Shown: positions 44,901 through 54,475, counted from the first letter of the stretch. The stretch: 64,000 nucleotides of DNA from Frateuria aurantia DSM 6220 (GCF_000242255.2 NC_017033.1:310001-374000); one strand, 5' to 3'. The notes: generated by a model not told the origin, from the sequence alone. Program-made: numbers and translations.

Positions 44901-45677
44901 TCAGTGGTTTGCCCCGGGTCTTCTGTAGATATCGAAGGCATGTGATGGCGAGTCATTCACGAATTGCGCGCCGACAAACAGGATATGCCGACGCATGGCT
45001 TCGGCGGCCTGCTCGGGGAACCGATCCATGATGGCCGAGTAGATGTCCAGGTGTTGCTGCATCCGGTCCAGGCTCTGTTGCCGGGTCCTTGGCGAGGGAC
45101 GGCGACTGGCATCATAGGTATTGTGGGTGATATGCGGACGCAGCACATTGATGACGATGGCATGGAAGCGATGGATCATCAGATTGTGTGCCGAGGCGGC
45201 CAGCAGCTCATGGAAGCCGGCATCGGCCTCGGCCTCGGCATCGACATCCCCGGCGGCCACGGCCTGCTGCATGCGGGCCAGCCATTCGCCCAGCCCCTGC
45301 CGCTGGGCGGGATCGGCGCGCACGGCCGCCAGCCGGGCGGCACCGCATTCGAAGATCAGACGAAACTCCAGAATGTCGGCCCGCCACAGCGGCGAGTCGG
45401 GCAGGGCTGACGGCAGCTTGGCCGCCGGGGCCGGCAAAGGCTCGGCGGAGGGGCCCGGGCGCACGTAGATGCCGCTGCCCCGGCGGCTCGACAGCAGGCC
45501 GCGGGCGACCAGATGCTGGATGGCCTCGCGCACGCTGGCGCGTGAAACGCCGAAGTCGATGGCCAGCTGCCGCTCCGAAGGCAGTCGCCCGCCGGCTGGC
45601 CATTTGCCGCCCAGTACCTGCTGGCCGAGGGTCTCGCGTAGCCATTGCTGGAGATTGCTGGCGCGGCTTTCAGGCAT
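44901..45677 (-). CDS. GntR-family (FadR/FCD) transcription regulator
   Basis: 258 residues from ATG 45677. A longer GTG start at 45719 would place a perfect FadR-type operator inside the gene, so the ATG is preferred. Winged helix: GGRLPSERQLAIDFGVSRASVREAIQHLVARGLLSSRRGSGIYV. The FCD domain (about 95-240) has the metal-site histidines and acids (FRLIFECGAARLA, FHELLAASAHN, HLDIYSAIMDR, RRHILF). FCD regulators commonly sense sugar acids. Divergent from the dehydratase-permease operon and almost certainly its regulator. Confidence 0.93.
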   Translation of the reverse strand: MPESRASNLQQWLRETLGQQVLGGKWPAGGRLPSERQLAIDFGVSRASVREAIQHLVARGLLSSRRGSGIYVRPGPSAEPLPAPAAKLPSALPDSPLWRADILEFRLIFECGAARLAAVRADPAQRQGLGEWLARMQQAVAAGDVDAEAEADAGFHELLAASAHNLMIHRFHAIVINVLRPHITHNTYDASRRPSPRTRQQSLDRMQQHLDIYSAIMDRFPEQAAEAMRRHILFVGAQFVNDSPSHAFDIYRRPGANH

Positions 45678-45690
45678 GTCGGCAAGGCGC

Positions 45691-45736
45691 TGGTCAGACC
45701 AATTTGCGGCTACTGACACGGATTATCGATCATCCG
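45691..45736. promoter_or_regulatory. GntR operator sites between regulator and dehydratase genes
   Basis: TGGTCAGACCA (45691-45701) is a perfect palindrome matching the FadR-subfamily TGGTnnnACCA consensus. A second near-perfect 18-base palindrome around ATCGAT lies at 45719-45736 (CGGATTATCGATCATCCG). Both are in the short gap between the divergent genes. Confidence 0.7.
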
Positions 45737-45826
45737 TCCGGGCGGGTAAAACCGCATTGCAACACGGTGCCTGTGGCCTCGGTGGGCAGGCGAAGTGAAC
45801 TTCACGTGGATCCAAGCGAGGTGTCT

Positions 45827-47353
45827 ATGTCTGCCAGGCCCCAGGTACTGCAACTCAATCCCAAGGACAATGTCGCGATCGCTTTCAGCGCGCTGATGCA
45901 AGGCGTCAAGCTGGAAGGCTTTCCGGCCGTCACCACGCTGGATCCGGTACCGCCGGCCCACAAGGTGGCGATCCGTGACATCGCCAAGGGCGAAGCGGTG
46001 TATCGCTATGGCCAGATCATCGGTTTCGCGACCCGGGACATTCAGGCCGGCCAGCATGTCCATGTGCAGAATCTGGCCATCGGCGAGTTCAGCCGCGACT
46101 ATGCCTTCGGGGCCGATCTGCACCCGGTCACGCCGGCCGCGGAAGTGCGGACCTTCATGGGCATCCGCCGGGGTGACGGCCGGGTGGCGACCCGCAATTA
46201 CATCGGCGTGGTCAGCACAGTGAATTGTTCGGCCACGGTGACCAAGCAGGTGGTACGGCACTTCTCGGCACCCGGCGCGCTGGCGGCCTGGCCGAATGTC
46301 GACGGGGTGGTGCCCATCACCCACGGCTTCGGCTGTTGCATCGATACGCATGGCGAAGGTCTGGAACAGTTGCGGCGGACGCTGCAAGGTTATGTCCATC
46401 ATCCCAATTTCGCGGCGGTCGTCATTATCGGGCTGGGCTGTGAAGCCAACCAGATGGCGCCCTTGCTGCTGGGGCAGCGCGACAAGACCGGTGCCGACCT
46501 GGTGCCGCTGGTGATGCAGGAACTGGGCGGCACCCGTCTCACGGTGGAAGCCGGCATCAAGGCGGTGGAAGCCTTGCTGCCCCGTGCCGATGCCGTGCGG
46601 CGCGAGCCCTTGCCGATCGGGCATCTGAGTCTGGCCTTGCAGTGCGGCGGCTCGGATGGCTATTCAGGCATCACGGCCAATCCGGCGCTGGGCGTCGCCG
46701 TCGACCTGCTGGTCAGTCATGGCGGGACTGCGATTCTTTCGGAGACGCCGGAGATCTATGGCGCGGAGCATCTGCTGACCCGGCGGGCTGTCAATCATGA
46801 GGTGGGCCAGAAGATCGTCGACCGGATCCATTGGTGGGAGGCCTATGCCAAGCGCGAACACGGCAGCATCGACAACAATCCGACACCGGGCAACAAGGCC
46901 GGCGGTCTGACCACGATTCTGGAAAAGTCCCTGGGTGCGGTGGCGAAAAGCGGCACCACGCCTCTGACCGATGTTCTGCGCTATGCCGAGCCCTTGAAGA
47001 CCAAGGGGCTGGTATTCATGGATGCGCCGGGCTATGACCCGATAGGAGCTACCGGCCAGGTCGCCTGCGGGGCCAATCTGGTGCTGTTCACCACCGGGCG
47101 GGGTTCCTGTTTCGGCGCCAAGCCGGCACCTTCGATGAAGATCGCGACCAATACCCCGATGTATCAGCGTCTGCAGGAAGACATGGACATCAATGCCGGC
47201 GAGATCATGGACGGCGAGGTCACGGTGCAGCAGAAGGGACGCGAGATTTTCGAGGCGCTGATCGAGCTGGCATCGGGCCGTCCCAGCCACAGCGAGGCGC
47301 TGGGACTGGGGGACGAGGAATTCGTGCCATGGATGATCGGCGCTCAGATGTGA
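45827..47353 (+). CDS. UxaA/GarD-family sugar-acid dehydratase
   Basis: 508 residues from ATG 45827. An N-terminal SAF domain (about 1-90, VAIRDIAKGEAVYRYGQIIGFA) is followed by the dehydratase domain with VNCSATV, GFGCCIDTHGEG, GLGCEANQ, CGGSDGYSGITANPALG, NPTPGNKAGGLTT, and FTTGRGSCFG. UxaA (altronate) and GarD (galactarate) share this architecture and remove water to give 2-keto-3-deoxy acids. Both halves are fused here as in E. coli. The neighbouring permease for 2-keto-3-deoxygluconate favours altronate or a related hexonate, but the substrate is not settled. Confidence 0.92.
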   Translation: MSARPQVLQLNPKDNVAIAFSALMQGVKLEGFPAVTTLDPVPPAHKVAIRDIAKGEAVYRYGQIIGFATRDIQAGQHVHVQNLAIGEFSRDYAFGADLHPVTPAAEVRTFMGIRRGDGRVATRNYIGVVSTVNCSATVTKQVVRHFSAPGALAAWPNVDGVVPITHGFGCCIDTHGEGLEQLRRTLQGYVHHPNFAAVVIIGLGCEANQMAPLLLGQRDKTGADLVPLVMQELGGTRLTVEAGIKAVEALLPRADAVRREPLPIGHLSLALQCGGSDGYSGITANPALGVAVDLLVSHGGTAILSETPEIYGAEHLLTRRAVNHEVGQKIVDRIHWWEAYAKREHGSIDNNPTPGNKAGGLTTILEKSLGAVAKSGTTPLTDVLRYAEPLKTKGLVFMDAPGYDPIGATGQVACGANLVLFTTGRGSCFGAKPAPSMKIATNTPMYQRLQEDMDINAGEIMDGEVTVQQKGREIFEALIELASGRPSHSEALGLGDEEFVPWMIGAQM

Positions 47354-47420
47354 GCGGACGTGGCGTCGCGGCAGGGATGGGCCGCGACGCCTTCGGGGTG
47401 TGGCAGCAAGGGATGGACCG

Positions 47421-48395
47421 ATGCGGATACGCAGGACGATCGAGCGTTTTCCCGGAGGCATGATGGTGGTGCCCCTGCTGTTGGGGGCCGGCCTGAAGAC
47501 CCTGGCTCCCGGCTTGCTGGTGCTGGGCAGCTTTTCCACGGCGCTGAGCCAGGGCGCGATGCCGATTCTGGCGGTGTTTTTCGTATGCATGGGCGCCGAA
47601 ATCCGGCTGCGCGCGGCGCCGGCGGCCTTGCGCAAGGGGCTGGCGATCACGCTGGGCAAGCTCTTCGGCGGAGTCGGCATCGGCCTGCTGGTGGCTCATC
47701 TGGCGCCGGGCGGCAGGATCTTCGGGCTGTCGGGGCTGGCGCTGATCGCCGCTATGACCAATGCCAATATGGGACTGTATGCGGCGCTGTCCAGGCAATA
47801 CGGCGAGGCCAACGATGCAGGCGCGCTGGCTCTGCTGTCGATACTGGAAGGCCCGTTCCTGACCATGCTGGCGCTGGGCGCGACGGGACTGGTACATGTG
47901 CCGGTGCTGGAACTGCTGGCGACGGTGCTGCCGATCCTGACCGGCATGTTGCTGGGCGCGCTGGACGAGGACCTGCGCCGGCTGTTGTCCGGCGGCGGGC
48001 CCTTGCTGATTCCCTTTTTTGCTTTCGGGCTGGGGGCGCAGATCAATCTGCAGACGATCTGGGCGGCCGGTCTGTCCGGCATCGTGCTGGGGCTGGCGAC
48101 CTTGCTGCTGGGTGGTATCTGCAATCTGATCTGTTCGCGGCTGGGCGGCGGCGGGATGATTGCCGGTGCCGCGGTGTCCACCACCGCGGGCAATGCGGTG
48201 GCGACGCCGATGGCGATTGCGGCGGTGGACCCGCGGCTGAGCCCGCTGGTCCTGGTGGCGACGCCGCAGATCGCGGCGTCCACCGTCATCACCTCCCTGC
48301 TGGCGCCGGTTCTGACGGCGGCGGTGGCACGCTGGGAAACCGCTCGTCATGCCGCGACGGCCGTGCCTCCGGTCGATGATGCGAGCCGGCGCTGA
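47421..48395 (+). CDS. kdgT: 2-keto-3-deoxygluconate permease (KdgT family)
   Basis: 324 residues from ATG 47421. About ten hydrophobic segments. Family signatures: RTIERFPGGMMVVPLLLGAGLKTLAPG at the start, AMTNANMGLYAALSRQYG, and AGAAVSTTAGNAVATPMAIAAVDP. KdgT imports 2-keto-3-deoxygluconate by proton symport. It follows the dehydratase gene after 67 bases and should be in the same operon under the GntR regulator. KdgK and KDPG aldolase genes are not in this window. Confidence 0.93.
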   Translation: MRIRRTIERFPGGMMVVPLLLGAGLKTLAPGLLVLGSFSTALSQGAMPILAVFFVCMGAEIRLRAAPAALRKGLAITLGKLFGGVGIGLLVAHLAPGGRIFGLSGLALIAAMTNANMGLYAALSRQYGEANDAGALALLSILEGPFLTMLALGATGLVHVPVLELLATVLPILTGMLLGALDEDLRRLLSGGGPLLIPFFAFGLGAQINLQTIWAAGLSGIVLGLATLLLGGICNLICSRLGGGGMIAGAAVSTTAGNAVATPMAIAAVDPRLSPLVLVATPQIAASTVITSLLAPVLTAAVARWETARHAATAVPPVDDASRR

Positions 48396-48422
48396 GGCGC
48401 CTTGCGGAATACCGGCCCTGAC

Positions 48423-49808
48423 TCAGTGCAGACCGGCCTTGCCGCGCCAGCGGCGCCATCCGTAGCCCAGGCCCACCAAGGCGAACCACACCGGGCTGGC
48501 CAGCAAGGCCTTGCGGGTATCGTCCTGCAGTGCCAGCAGACCGGTGACGAACACGAAGAAACCCAGGGCGACCACGCACATCATCACGCCACCCGGCATC
48601 TTGTATGACGAGCGGGCATGGAGTTCAGGCCGCTTGATCCGGTAGGCGATATAAGCGCACAGGATCAAGGACCAGATGAACATGAACAGCACGGCGGCCA
48701 GAGTAGTCACCAGGGTAAAGGTGGTGACCAGATCCGGGATCAGATACATCAGCAGGGCACCGGCCAGCAGACAGGCGCAGGAAAACAGCAGGCCGCGGGC
48801 GGGGACTGCCGCGGCGGACAGGCGTTTGAAGCCCTTCGGCGCGTGCCCTTCCGCCGCCAGCCCGAACATCATCCGGCTGGTGGAGAAGATGCCGCTGTTG
48901 GCCGAGGAGGTTGCCGAGGTCAGCACCACGAAGTTGATCAGGCTGGCGGCGGCGGGGATACCGGCCAGCACGAACAGTTCGACGAAAGGACTCTTGCCCG
49001 GCACCACCTGGCGCCAGGGCGTGACCGACATGATCACGATCAGGGCCAGCACATAGAACAGGATGATGCGTGCCGGAATCGCATTGATCGCACGCGGCAG
49101 ATTCCGTTCCGGTGCCTCGGTCTCGGCCGCGGTGGTACCGACCAGCTCGATGCCGACAAAAGCGAATACCGCGATCTGGAAACCGGCGAAGAAGCCGCTG
49201 ATCCCGCGCGGGAACAGGCCTCCGTCATTCCAGAGATTGCGCAGGCTGGCCAGCTGTCCTGACGGCGAGTGAAAGCCCCAGGCGATCATGCCGAAGCCGG
49301 TGATGATCAGGGCGACGATGGCGAGGACCTTGATCAGGGCAAACCAGAACTCCAGTTCGCCGAACAGCTTGACGCTGAGCAGGTTCAGTCCCAGCAGCAG
49401 GCCGACGCAGGCCACGGCGGGAATCCATGGCGCCAGATCGGGGAACCAGAACTGGGTATAGGCGGCGATGGCGATGACATCGGCAATGGCGGTCACGATC
49501 CAGCAGAACCAGTAGGTCCAGCCGCAGAAGAATCCGGCCCAGGGACCGAGCAGGTCGGTGCTGAAGTCGATGAACGACTTGTATTGCAGATTGGACAGCA
49601 GCAGCTCGCCCATCGCCCGCATCACGAAGAACAGCATGACCCCGATGATCAGATACACCAGCAGGATCGAGGGACCGGCCAGGCTGATGGTCTTGCCCGA
49701 GCCCATGAACAGGCCGGTGCCGATGGCGCCGCCGATGGCGATCAACTGCAGATGGCGGTTGCTGAGATGGCGTTGCAGCCGGGGGGGCTGGGTCTCGGTA
49801 GGGGACAT
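48423..49808 (-). CDS. Amino acid permease, CycA-like (APC superfamily)
   Basis: 461 residues from ATG 49808 (GTG 49817 also in frame). Twelve hydrophobic segments. The AAT-family signature is LQRHLSNRHLQLIAIGGAIGTGLFMGSGKTISLAGPS, and the sequence SNLQYKSFIDFSTDLLGPWAGFFCGWTYWFCW is typical of the CycA (D-Ser/D-Ala/Gly) branch. It stands alone, facing the KdgT gene. Substrate assignment is by resemblance only. Confidence 0.9.
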   Translation of the reverse strand: MSPTETQPPRLQRHLSNRHLQLIAIGGAIGTGLFMGSGKTISLAGPSILLVYLIIGVMLFFVMRAMGELLLSNLQYKSFIDFSTDLLGPWAGFFCGWTYWFCWIVTAIADVIAIAAYTQFWFPDLAPWIPAVACVGLLLGLNLLSVKLFGELEFWFALIKVLAIVALIITGFGMIAWGFHSPSGQLASLRNLWNDGGLFPRGISGFFAGFQIAVFAFVGIELVGTTAAETEAPERNLPRAINAIPARIILFYVLALIVIMSVTPWRQVVPGKSPFVELFVLAGIPAAASLINFVVLTSATSSANSGIFSTSRMMFGLAAEGHAPKGFKRLSAAAVPARGLLFSCACLLAGALLMYLIPDLVTTFTLVTTLAAVLFMFIWSLILCAYIAYRIKRPELHARSSYKMPGGVMMCVVALGFFVFVTGLLALQDDTRKALLASPVWFALVGLGYGWRRWRGKAGLH

Positions 49809-50014
49809 GGCTTCCACTGTTCAGGTCATGGCAATCCCTACCATAGAAGAAGGCGTCGGCCGGCGCCATTGGACAGAGTCCTAGATATGGCCGGCCGGTA
49901 CGGTGCGGCAGTGGCGGCATGGTCATTCCGGGCGGGCGATGGGGCTCGCATCCGCCGCCTCGGAGGCAGGCTGCAGGCGAGGTCGGGGATGATGGCCCCC
50001 GGCAGAAGATACGG

Positions 50015-50635
50015 TCAGGTCCCGGGACGGCTCATGCGAAAGCGCTGGGCCGGGCCGATGTCGAAATAGTCGGCCGGGCCGCCACCGCGCAGGATCGGCT
50101 CGGCGGCGGCGGTGTCATAGCTGCCGTCGATGATCAGATGCGGGGCGATATGCACGGCGACGACCTCGCCCAGAATCAGCCAGGTTTCCAGCGGGTCGCC
50201 ATTGGCGCCCTGCAGGCGCAGCAACTGACTGAGCCGGCACTCGAAGTTGACCGGACTTTCTTCGACACGCGGAGCCCGGACTCGCCGGCTCGGTACGGCG
50301 GTCAGACCGGCGAGGGTGAATTCATCGATATCGGCAGGTACGGCGGCCGAGCTGGTGTTCATCGCCTCGGCCAGCGGCCGGGTGGCCAGATTCCACACGA
50401 ATTCGCCGGTGGCCTCGATATGACGCAGCGTGTCCTTCCGGCCGATGCTGGCGAAGCCGATGATGGGCGGCGTGTAGTTGAAGGCGTTGAAAAAGCTGTA
50501 GGGCGCCAGGTTGTGCCGGCCTGCTGCGTCGCTGGTGGAGATCCAGCCGATCGGGCGCGGCCCGACGATGGCATTGAACGGATCGTGGGCCAGACCATGG
50601 CCTTGCCCGGGTTGATAGAAGTACTTGGCAGGCAT
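50015..50635 (-). CDS. Flavin reductase-like FMN-binding protein
   Basis: 206 residues from ATG 50635. The FMN-binding split-barrel pattern is present: VGPRPIGWISTSDAAGRHNLAPYSFFNAFNYTPPIIGFAS, then KDTLRHIEATGEFVWNLAT and ESPVNFECRLSQLL. This is the DIM6/NTAB flavoprotein oxidoreductase group, which reduce FMN or act on small substrates. It is close behind the DUF445 gene, whose start is upstream on the same strand, so the two may share a transcript. Confidence 0.9.
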   Translation of the reverse strand: MPAKYFYQPGQGHGLAHDPFNAIVGPRPIGWISTSDAAGRHNLAPYSFFNAFNYTPPIIGFASIGRKDTLRHIEATGEFVWNLATRPLAEAMNTSSAAVPADIDEFTLAGLTAVPSRRVRAPRVEESPVNFECRLSQLLRLQGANGDPLETWLILGEVVAVHIAPHLIIDGSYDTAAAEPILRGGGPADYFDIGPAQRFRMSRPGT

Positions 50636-50653
50636 CGGCGGCAAGGTTCCGGT

Positions 50654-51964
50654 TCAGTGGAAGATCAGATGCAGCAGGCGGGCCAGCGCGAACAGCAAGC
50701 CGCCGATCAGGCCGCCGACCAGGGTACCGTTGTAGCGGATATATTGCAGGTCCCGGCCTACCGCCAGTTCAAGTTCGCGGCTGAGTTCGTCGGCACTCCA
50801 GCGCTCGACGCGCTGGACAATGAACTGCTCGATCGCGGGCCGGTACGGCCCCAGCAGGGCCGGCAGGGTCTGGATGCACCATTGGTTGAACTGTTGCTGC
50901 AGCTCGGCGTCCTCGCCCAGCTGCCGGCCAAGCGCGGCCGTGGCCTGCTGCAGGTGGGCCGCGATGCGCGAATCGTCGGCGGCCAGATCCTGGCCGAGCC
51001 GGCGCAGCCCCTCATCCCACAGGTTCTGCAGATAGCCGGCCAGTTCGGGATGGTCCAGCAGCTGGTCCCGCATGCGGTTCATTCGCCGGGCCAGCGAGGG
51101 GTCGTCGCGCAGCCGCATGATCAGATGCCGCAGATGTCCATCCAGCCGGCGCCGGAACGGGTGCTGGGGATCGCCCATCATGTCCAGCAGCAACTGGCGC
51201 GTGGCCTCGGTCAGTCGTTCGGCCATCGAACGGGCGATCCGCTCCTCGACATTCAGCCAGCGGAACACGGCCCAGACCTCGTTGGCGACCTTGTCGGCCA
51301 GCAAGGCCCGGGTCGCCGGCTGCTGCAGCAGGTTGGCGGCATCGCTGAGCACGCTGTTGACCAGTTCGCGATGGCGGCCGTCACGGGTCAGCAGACCCAG
51401 CCCGCGGCCCAGCAAGGGCGCCAGTTCCAGACGGCCCAGCCGCTGCCGTGCCGTCTGCAGCATCAGCTGGCGCAGCGCCGGCTGGTCCAGCAGACGGACC
51501 AGATGGGGGCTCAGTCCCTGCAGCAGACGATGCCAGAACCGGGCACGGGCCGGATCGATCAGGGCGGCGGCGAGCCGAGCCGCCGGATCGTAGCGCTGCA
51601 GCTGGCTGACAATCTGGGCGTCGCTCAGAAAGTGCCGGCAGATAAAGCCGGCAAGGCTGCGACCGAGGGCATTCTTCTTGCGCGGAATGATCGCGGTGTG
51701 GGGAATCCAGCGCAGCCCCAGCGGATGCCGGAACAGGGCGACGACAGCAAACCAGTCGGCCAGGCCGCCGACCAGGGCGGCCTCGGACACGGCGACCAGC
51801 GCCTGCCAGGGCCAGCCCGGATGCCAGGCCTGGGCCGTCATGCCCAGTGCCAGGCACAGACCGGCCAGCAGCAGCAGACTGCCCGCGATGCGGCGGGTGT
51901 GCCGCAGTTCACGCGCCTGCGGCGACTCCACGGCCATCGTTGCTCGTGCAGAAACCCTTGTCAT
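50654..51964 (-). CDS. DUF445 (YjiN-like) membrane protein
   Basis: 436 residues from ATG 51964 (ATG 51937 is an alternative). Two hydrophobic helices near the N-terminus (about 25-45 and 55-80, with VAVSEAALVGGLADWFAVVALFRHPLGLRWIPHTAIIPRKKNALG, the DUF445 hallmark). A long helical middle region follows and a C-terminal membrane helix with GTLVGGLIGGLLFALARLL. The function of DUF445 is unknown; the topology suggests a large cytoplasmic or periplasmic helical domain tethered at both ends. Confidence 0.9.
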   Translation of the reverse strand: MTRVSARATMAVESPQARELRHTRRIAGSLLLLAGLCLALGMTAQAWHPGWPWQALVAVSEAALVGGLADWFAVVALFRHPLGLRWIPHTAIIPRKKNALGRSLAGFICRHFLSDAQIVSQLQRYDPAARLAAALIDPARARFWHRLLQGLSPHLVRLLDQPALRQLMLQTARQRLGRLELAPLLGRGLGLLTRDGRHRELVNSVLSDAANLLQQPATRALLADKVANEVWAVFRWLNVEERIARSMAERLTEATRQLLLDMMGDPQHPFRRRLDGHLRHLIMRLRDDPSLARRMNRMRDQLLDHPELAGYLQNLWDEGLRRLGQDLAADDSRIAAHLQQATAALGRQLGEDAELQQQFNQWCIQTLPALLGPYRPAIEQFIVQRVERWSADELSRELELAVGRDLQYIRYNGTLVGGLIGGLLFALARLLHLIFH

Positions 51965-52256
51965 CGGATGCATCCTACACGGCTTGAAGCCTGGCGACAG
52001 CTGCATGGCCGCCTTGCCGGCGGCGTAGTATCATGTCGCAAGGTCATGCCGGTTGCCGATTGCCTCTGCGTTGAGATCAGGAATACCAGAATCCGTCCTA
52101 GCCGGCCCGCCGACCCGCTCTGAATTCCGTCCCCCGTGATGACCCTGCGTGCCGTGAAGCGGCCCGGCTCGCCTTGATGGCTGCCGTTCCTGTTCTGCCC
52201 CGAGTGTGCGGACCCGCGTCTGACCCGCCATTTTCGGGATCACGCAAGGAACAATC

Positions 52257-53522
52257 ATGTTGATGCAAAAAATGGGGCCGCTGGAAGGGCTGCTGCAGTC
52301 CTCGGCCTATCTGCTGGCCCTGCTGGTCGGAGCCTGGCTGATTGGCCGGCTGGTCCTGGTCGTCGGCACGCGCATCGTGCGCGGCGTGTCCAGCCGGGTG
52401 CGCTGGCATTTCGACGACTTCCTGCTGGAACACCGCGTCTACAACTGGACCTCCCGGCTGGTGCCCGGTCTGATCGTCGGTGCCGGCCTGCCCCTGATTC
52501 AGGGGCTGGGCAGTCATCTGCAGGAGCTCGCCAGCCGGCTGGTATCGGCCTATATGATGATGTGCGTGGCGATGGTGATCAGTTCCTCGCTGACCGCGCT
52601 GGAGGCGATGTATCAGGCGCGGGCCAATGGCCAGCAGCGATCGATGAAAGGTCCCATGCAGCTGGTCAAGCTGGTGATCTTTCTGATCACGGCGCTGCTG
52701 GTGGTCGGGGTCGTCAGCGGGCGCCAGATCGGCATGTTGTTGTCGGGGGTCGGTGCGATGTCGGCTGTGCTGATGTTGATCTTCAAGGACACCATCCTGG
52801 GCTTTGTCGCCGGCCTGCAGCTTTCGGCCAATGACATGCTGCGGGTGGGCGACTGGATCACCTTGCCCAGTGCCGGTGCCGATGGCGTAGTGCTGGACAT
52901 CAGCCTGCATACGGTGAAAATCCAGAATTTCGATCAGACCATCGTGACCATTCCGACCTGGCGGCTGATCAGCGAGAGCTACCAGAACTGGCGCGGGATG
53001 TCCGAGGCCGGTGGCCGCCGGATCAAGCGCTCGCTGCTGGTGGATGCCACCAGCGTAAGGGACGCCGGCCAGGACCTGCAGACGGCCTGGGCAGCTGATG
53101 CGATGCTGCAGTCGTATCTGCAGGGTCAGGTTCCGGCTTTGCCGGAGCACAGTCAGCCGGATTCCTGGCAGGCCACCAATATCGGCATGTTCAGGGTCTA
53201 TGCCACCAGTTATCTGAAAAACCATCCGATGATCCACCACCAGATGACGACCCTGGTGCGACAGCAGCCGAATCTGGGCGCCGGTATTCCGCTGGAACTG
53301 TGGTGTTTCACCGCCACGACCGACTTCGAGTGCTACGAGGCCGTCCAGTGCGAGATCTTCGATCATCTCACGATGATGTTGCCGCGCTTCGGTCTGCGCC
53401 TGTTCCAGCAGCCGACGGGCTACGAGGTGGCCATCGCGGCGCTGGTGTCGCTGCCGGCCGAGCAGCGGCCGCCGATGGCGACTCCGGTACTGGGGCCGGT
53501 GAAGGTTCAGACCCGGTCGTGA
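52257..53522 (+). CDS. Mechanosensitive channel, MscS family (YbdG-like)
   Basis: 421 residues from ATG 52257 with AAGGA upstream. Five hydrophobic N-terminal segments, then the pore-lining and beta-domain core VGAMSAVLMLIFKDTILGFVAGLQLSANDMLRVGDWITLPSAGADGVVLDISLHTVKIQNFDQTIVTIPTWRLISESYQNW. The NW ending and long C-terminal domain (about 260-421) resemble YbdG (415 residues), which gives a small-conductance MscM activity. The channel opens on membrane tension during hypo-osmotic shock. Confidence 0.92.
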   Translation: MLMQKMGPLEGLLQSSAYLLALLVGAWLIGRLVLVVGTRIVRGVSSRVRWHFDDFLLEHRVYNWTSRLVPGLIVGAGLPLIQGLGSHLQELASRLVSAYMMMCVAMVISSSLTALEAMYQARANGQQRSMKGPMQLVKLVIFLITALLVVGVVSGRQIGMLLSGVGAMSAVLMLIFKDTILGFVAGLQLSANDMLRVGDWITLPSAGADGVVLDISLHTVKIQNFDQTIVTIPTWRLISESYQNWRGMSEAGGRRIKRSLLVDATSVRDAGQDLQTAWAADAMLQSYLQGQVPALPEHSQPDSWQATNIGMFRVYATSYLKNHPMIHHQMTTLVRQQPNLGAGIPLELWCFTATTDFECYEAVQCEIFDHLTMMLPRFGLRLFQQPTGYEVAIAALVSLPAEQRPPMATPVLGPVKVQTRS

Positions 53523-53632
53523 CGGAATCGGCGGGTGCCGTTCCCGCCGGTGGCTCGACGTCCCGATGATTCGCCGCGCAGCCGCCGTCAGGAAGAGGCG
53601 ACCGCTGCGCGGCGAGACAGGCCGACGCCGGA

Positions 53633-54475
53633 TCAGGCTGCGTAACGCTTGACGAGCTCGGCGTAGACCGGGTCGGTATCCGGCCGCTGGCCATGCCACA
53701 GTTCGAAAGCATCGGCGGCGGTCTCGATCAGCATGCCCAGCCCGTCCCAGGCATGGCTGCAGCCGGCCGCGCGGGCCCAGGCCAGAAAGCCGGCGGCGGC
53801 GGCGCCATAGGACAGGTCATAGGCCTGGCTGCGGCCGGTGGTCAGGCTGAAAGGCAGATCCATGGCCTGGCCCAGAACCCCGGACGAGGTGGCGTTGACG
53901 ATCAGATCGTAGCTGCCGATGCTGTCCAGATCGGCCCAGTAGCGGCTGTGGACCTGGCCGGGCTCGCCGATGTCATCCACCAGCTGGTCGGCGGCGGCCG
54001 GACTGCGGTTGACTACGGTCAGACTGGCGATGCCTGCATCCAGCAGATTCCAGGCCACGCCGCGGGCGGCACCGCCGGCGCCCAGCAGCAGCACGGTCTG
54101 GTCGCGAAGATCCAGCCCGTGGCGCTCGGTGAGATCGCGGACAAAGCCGTCGCCATCGGTATTGTGGGCGGCCAGGCTGCCGTCGGCGAGGGCCGTCAGC
54201 ACGTTGGCGGTGCCGACCCGGCGGGCCTGCTCGCTATGTGTGCTGGCCAGTTCCCAGGCGCGCCGTTTGTGCGGGAGGGTCACATTGGCACCGCGTCCGC
54301 CATGGTTGAAAAATTCGGCCACGGCGCCGGGAAAGGCCTCGGGGCTGGCATCCGTGGTGGTGTATTCCAGGTTGATGCCGAACTGGCGGGCAAAGGCCTG
54401 CTGGATTTCCGGGGACAGCGAATGGGAAATCGGGTGGCCGAAGACGGTGAAGCGCGATACATCGGTAGCGGTCAT
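53633..54475 (-). CDS. aroE: Shikimate dehydrogenase
   Basis: 280 residues from ATG 54475. Shikimate binding: GHPISHSLSPEIQQAF (13-28). Catalytic lysine K70 in NVTLPHKRRAW, and the paired aspartate in NTDGDGF. NADP Rossmann motif GAGGAARG and NRSPAAADQL. The enzyme reduces 3-dehydroshikimate with NADPH in the aromatic amino-acid pathway. The reading frame is open far upstream, but that part has no AroE features. It is convergent with the MscS gene. Confidence 0.96.
   Translation of the reverse strand: MTATDVSRFTVFGHPISHSLSPEIQQAFARQFGINLEYTTTDASPEAFPGAVAEFFNHGGRGANVTLPHKRRAWELASTHSEQARRVGTANVLTALADGSLAAHNTDGDGFVRDLTERHGLDLRDQTVLLLGAGGAARGVAWNLLDAGIASLTVVNRSPAAADQLVDDIGEPGQVHSRYWADLDSIGSYDLIVNATSSGVLGQAMDLPFSLTTGRSQAYDLSYGAAAAGFLAWARAAGCSHAWDGLGMLIETAADAFELWHGQRPDTDPVYAELVKRYAA

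Noticed and set aside
45678-45719. Extension of the GntR gene to GTG 45719
   Set aside because: It would put a perfect FadR-type operator inside the coding region and adds residues that do not belong to the winged-helix domain.
49919-52123. A 734-codon open frame on the + strand
   Set aside because: It is antisense to the flavin reductase and DUF445 genes, whose protein features are clear; its translation is Gln/Gly/Ala-rich with no family features, as expected for a shadow in GC-rich DNA.
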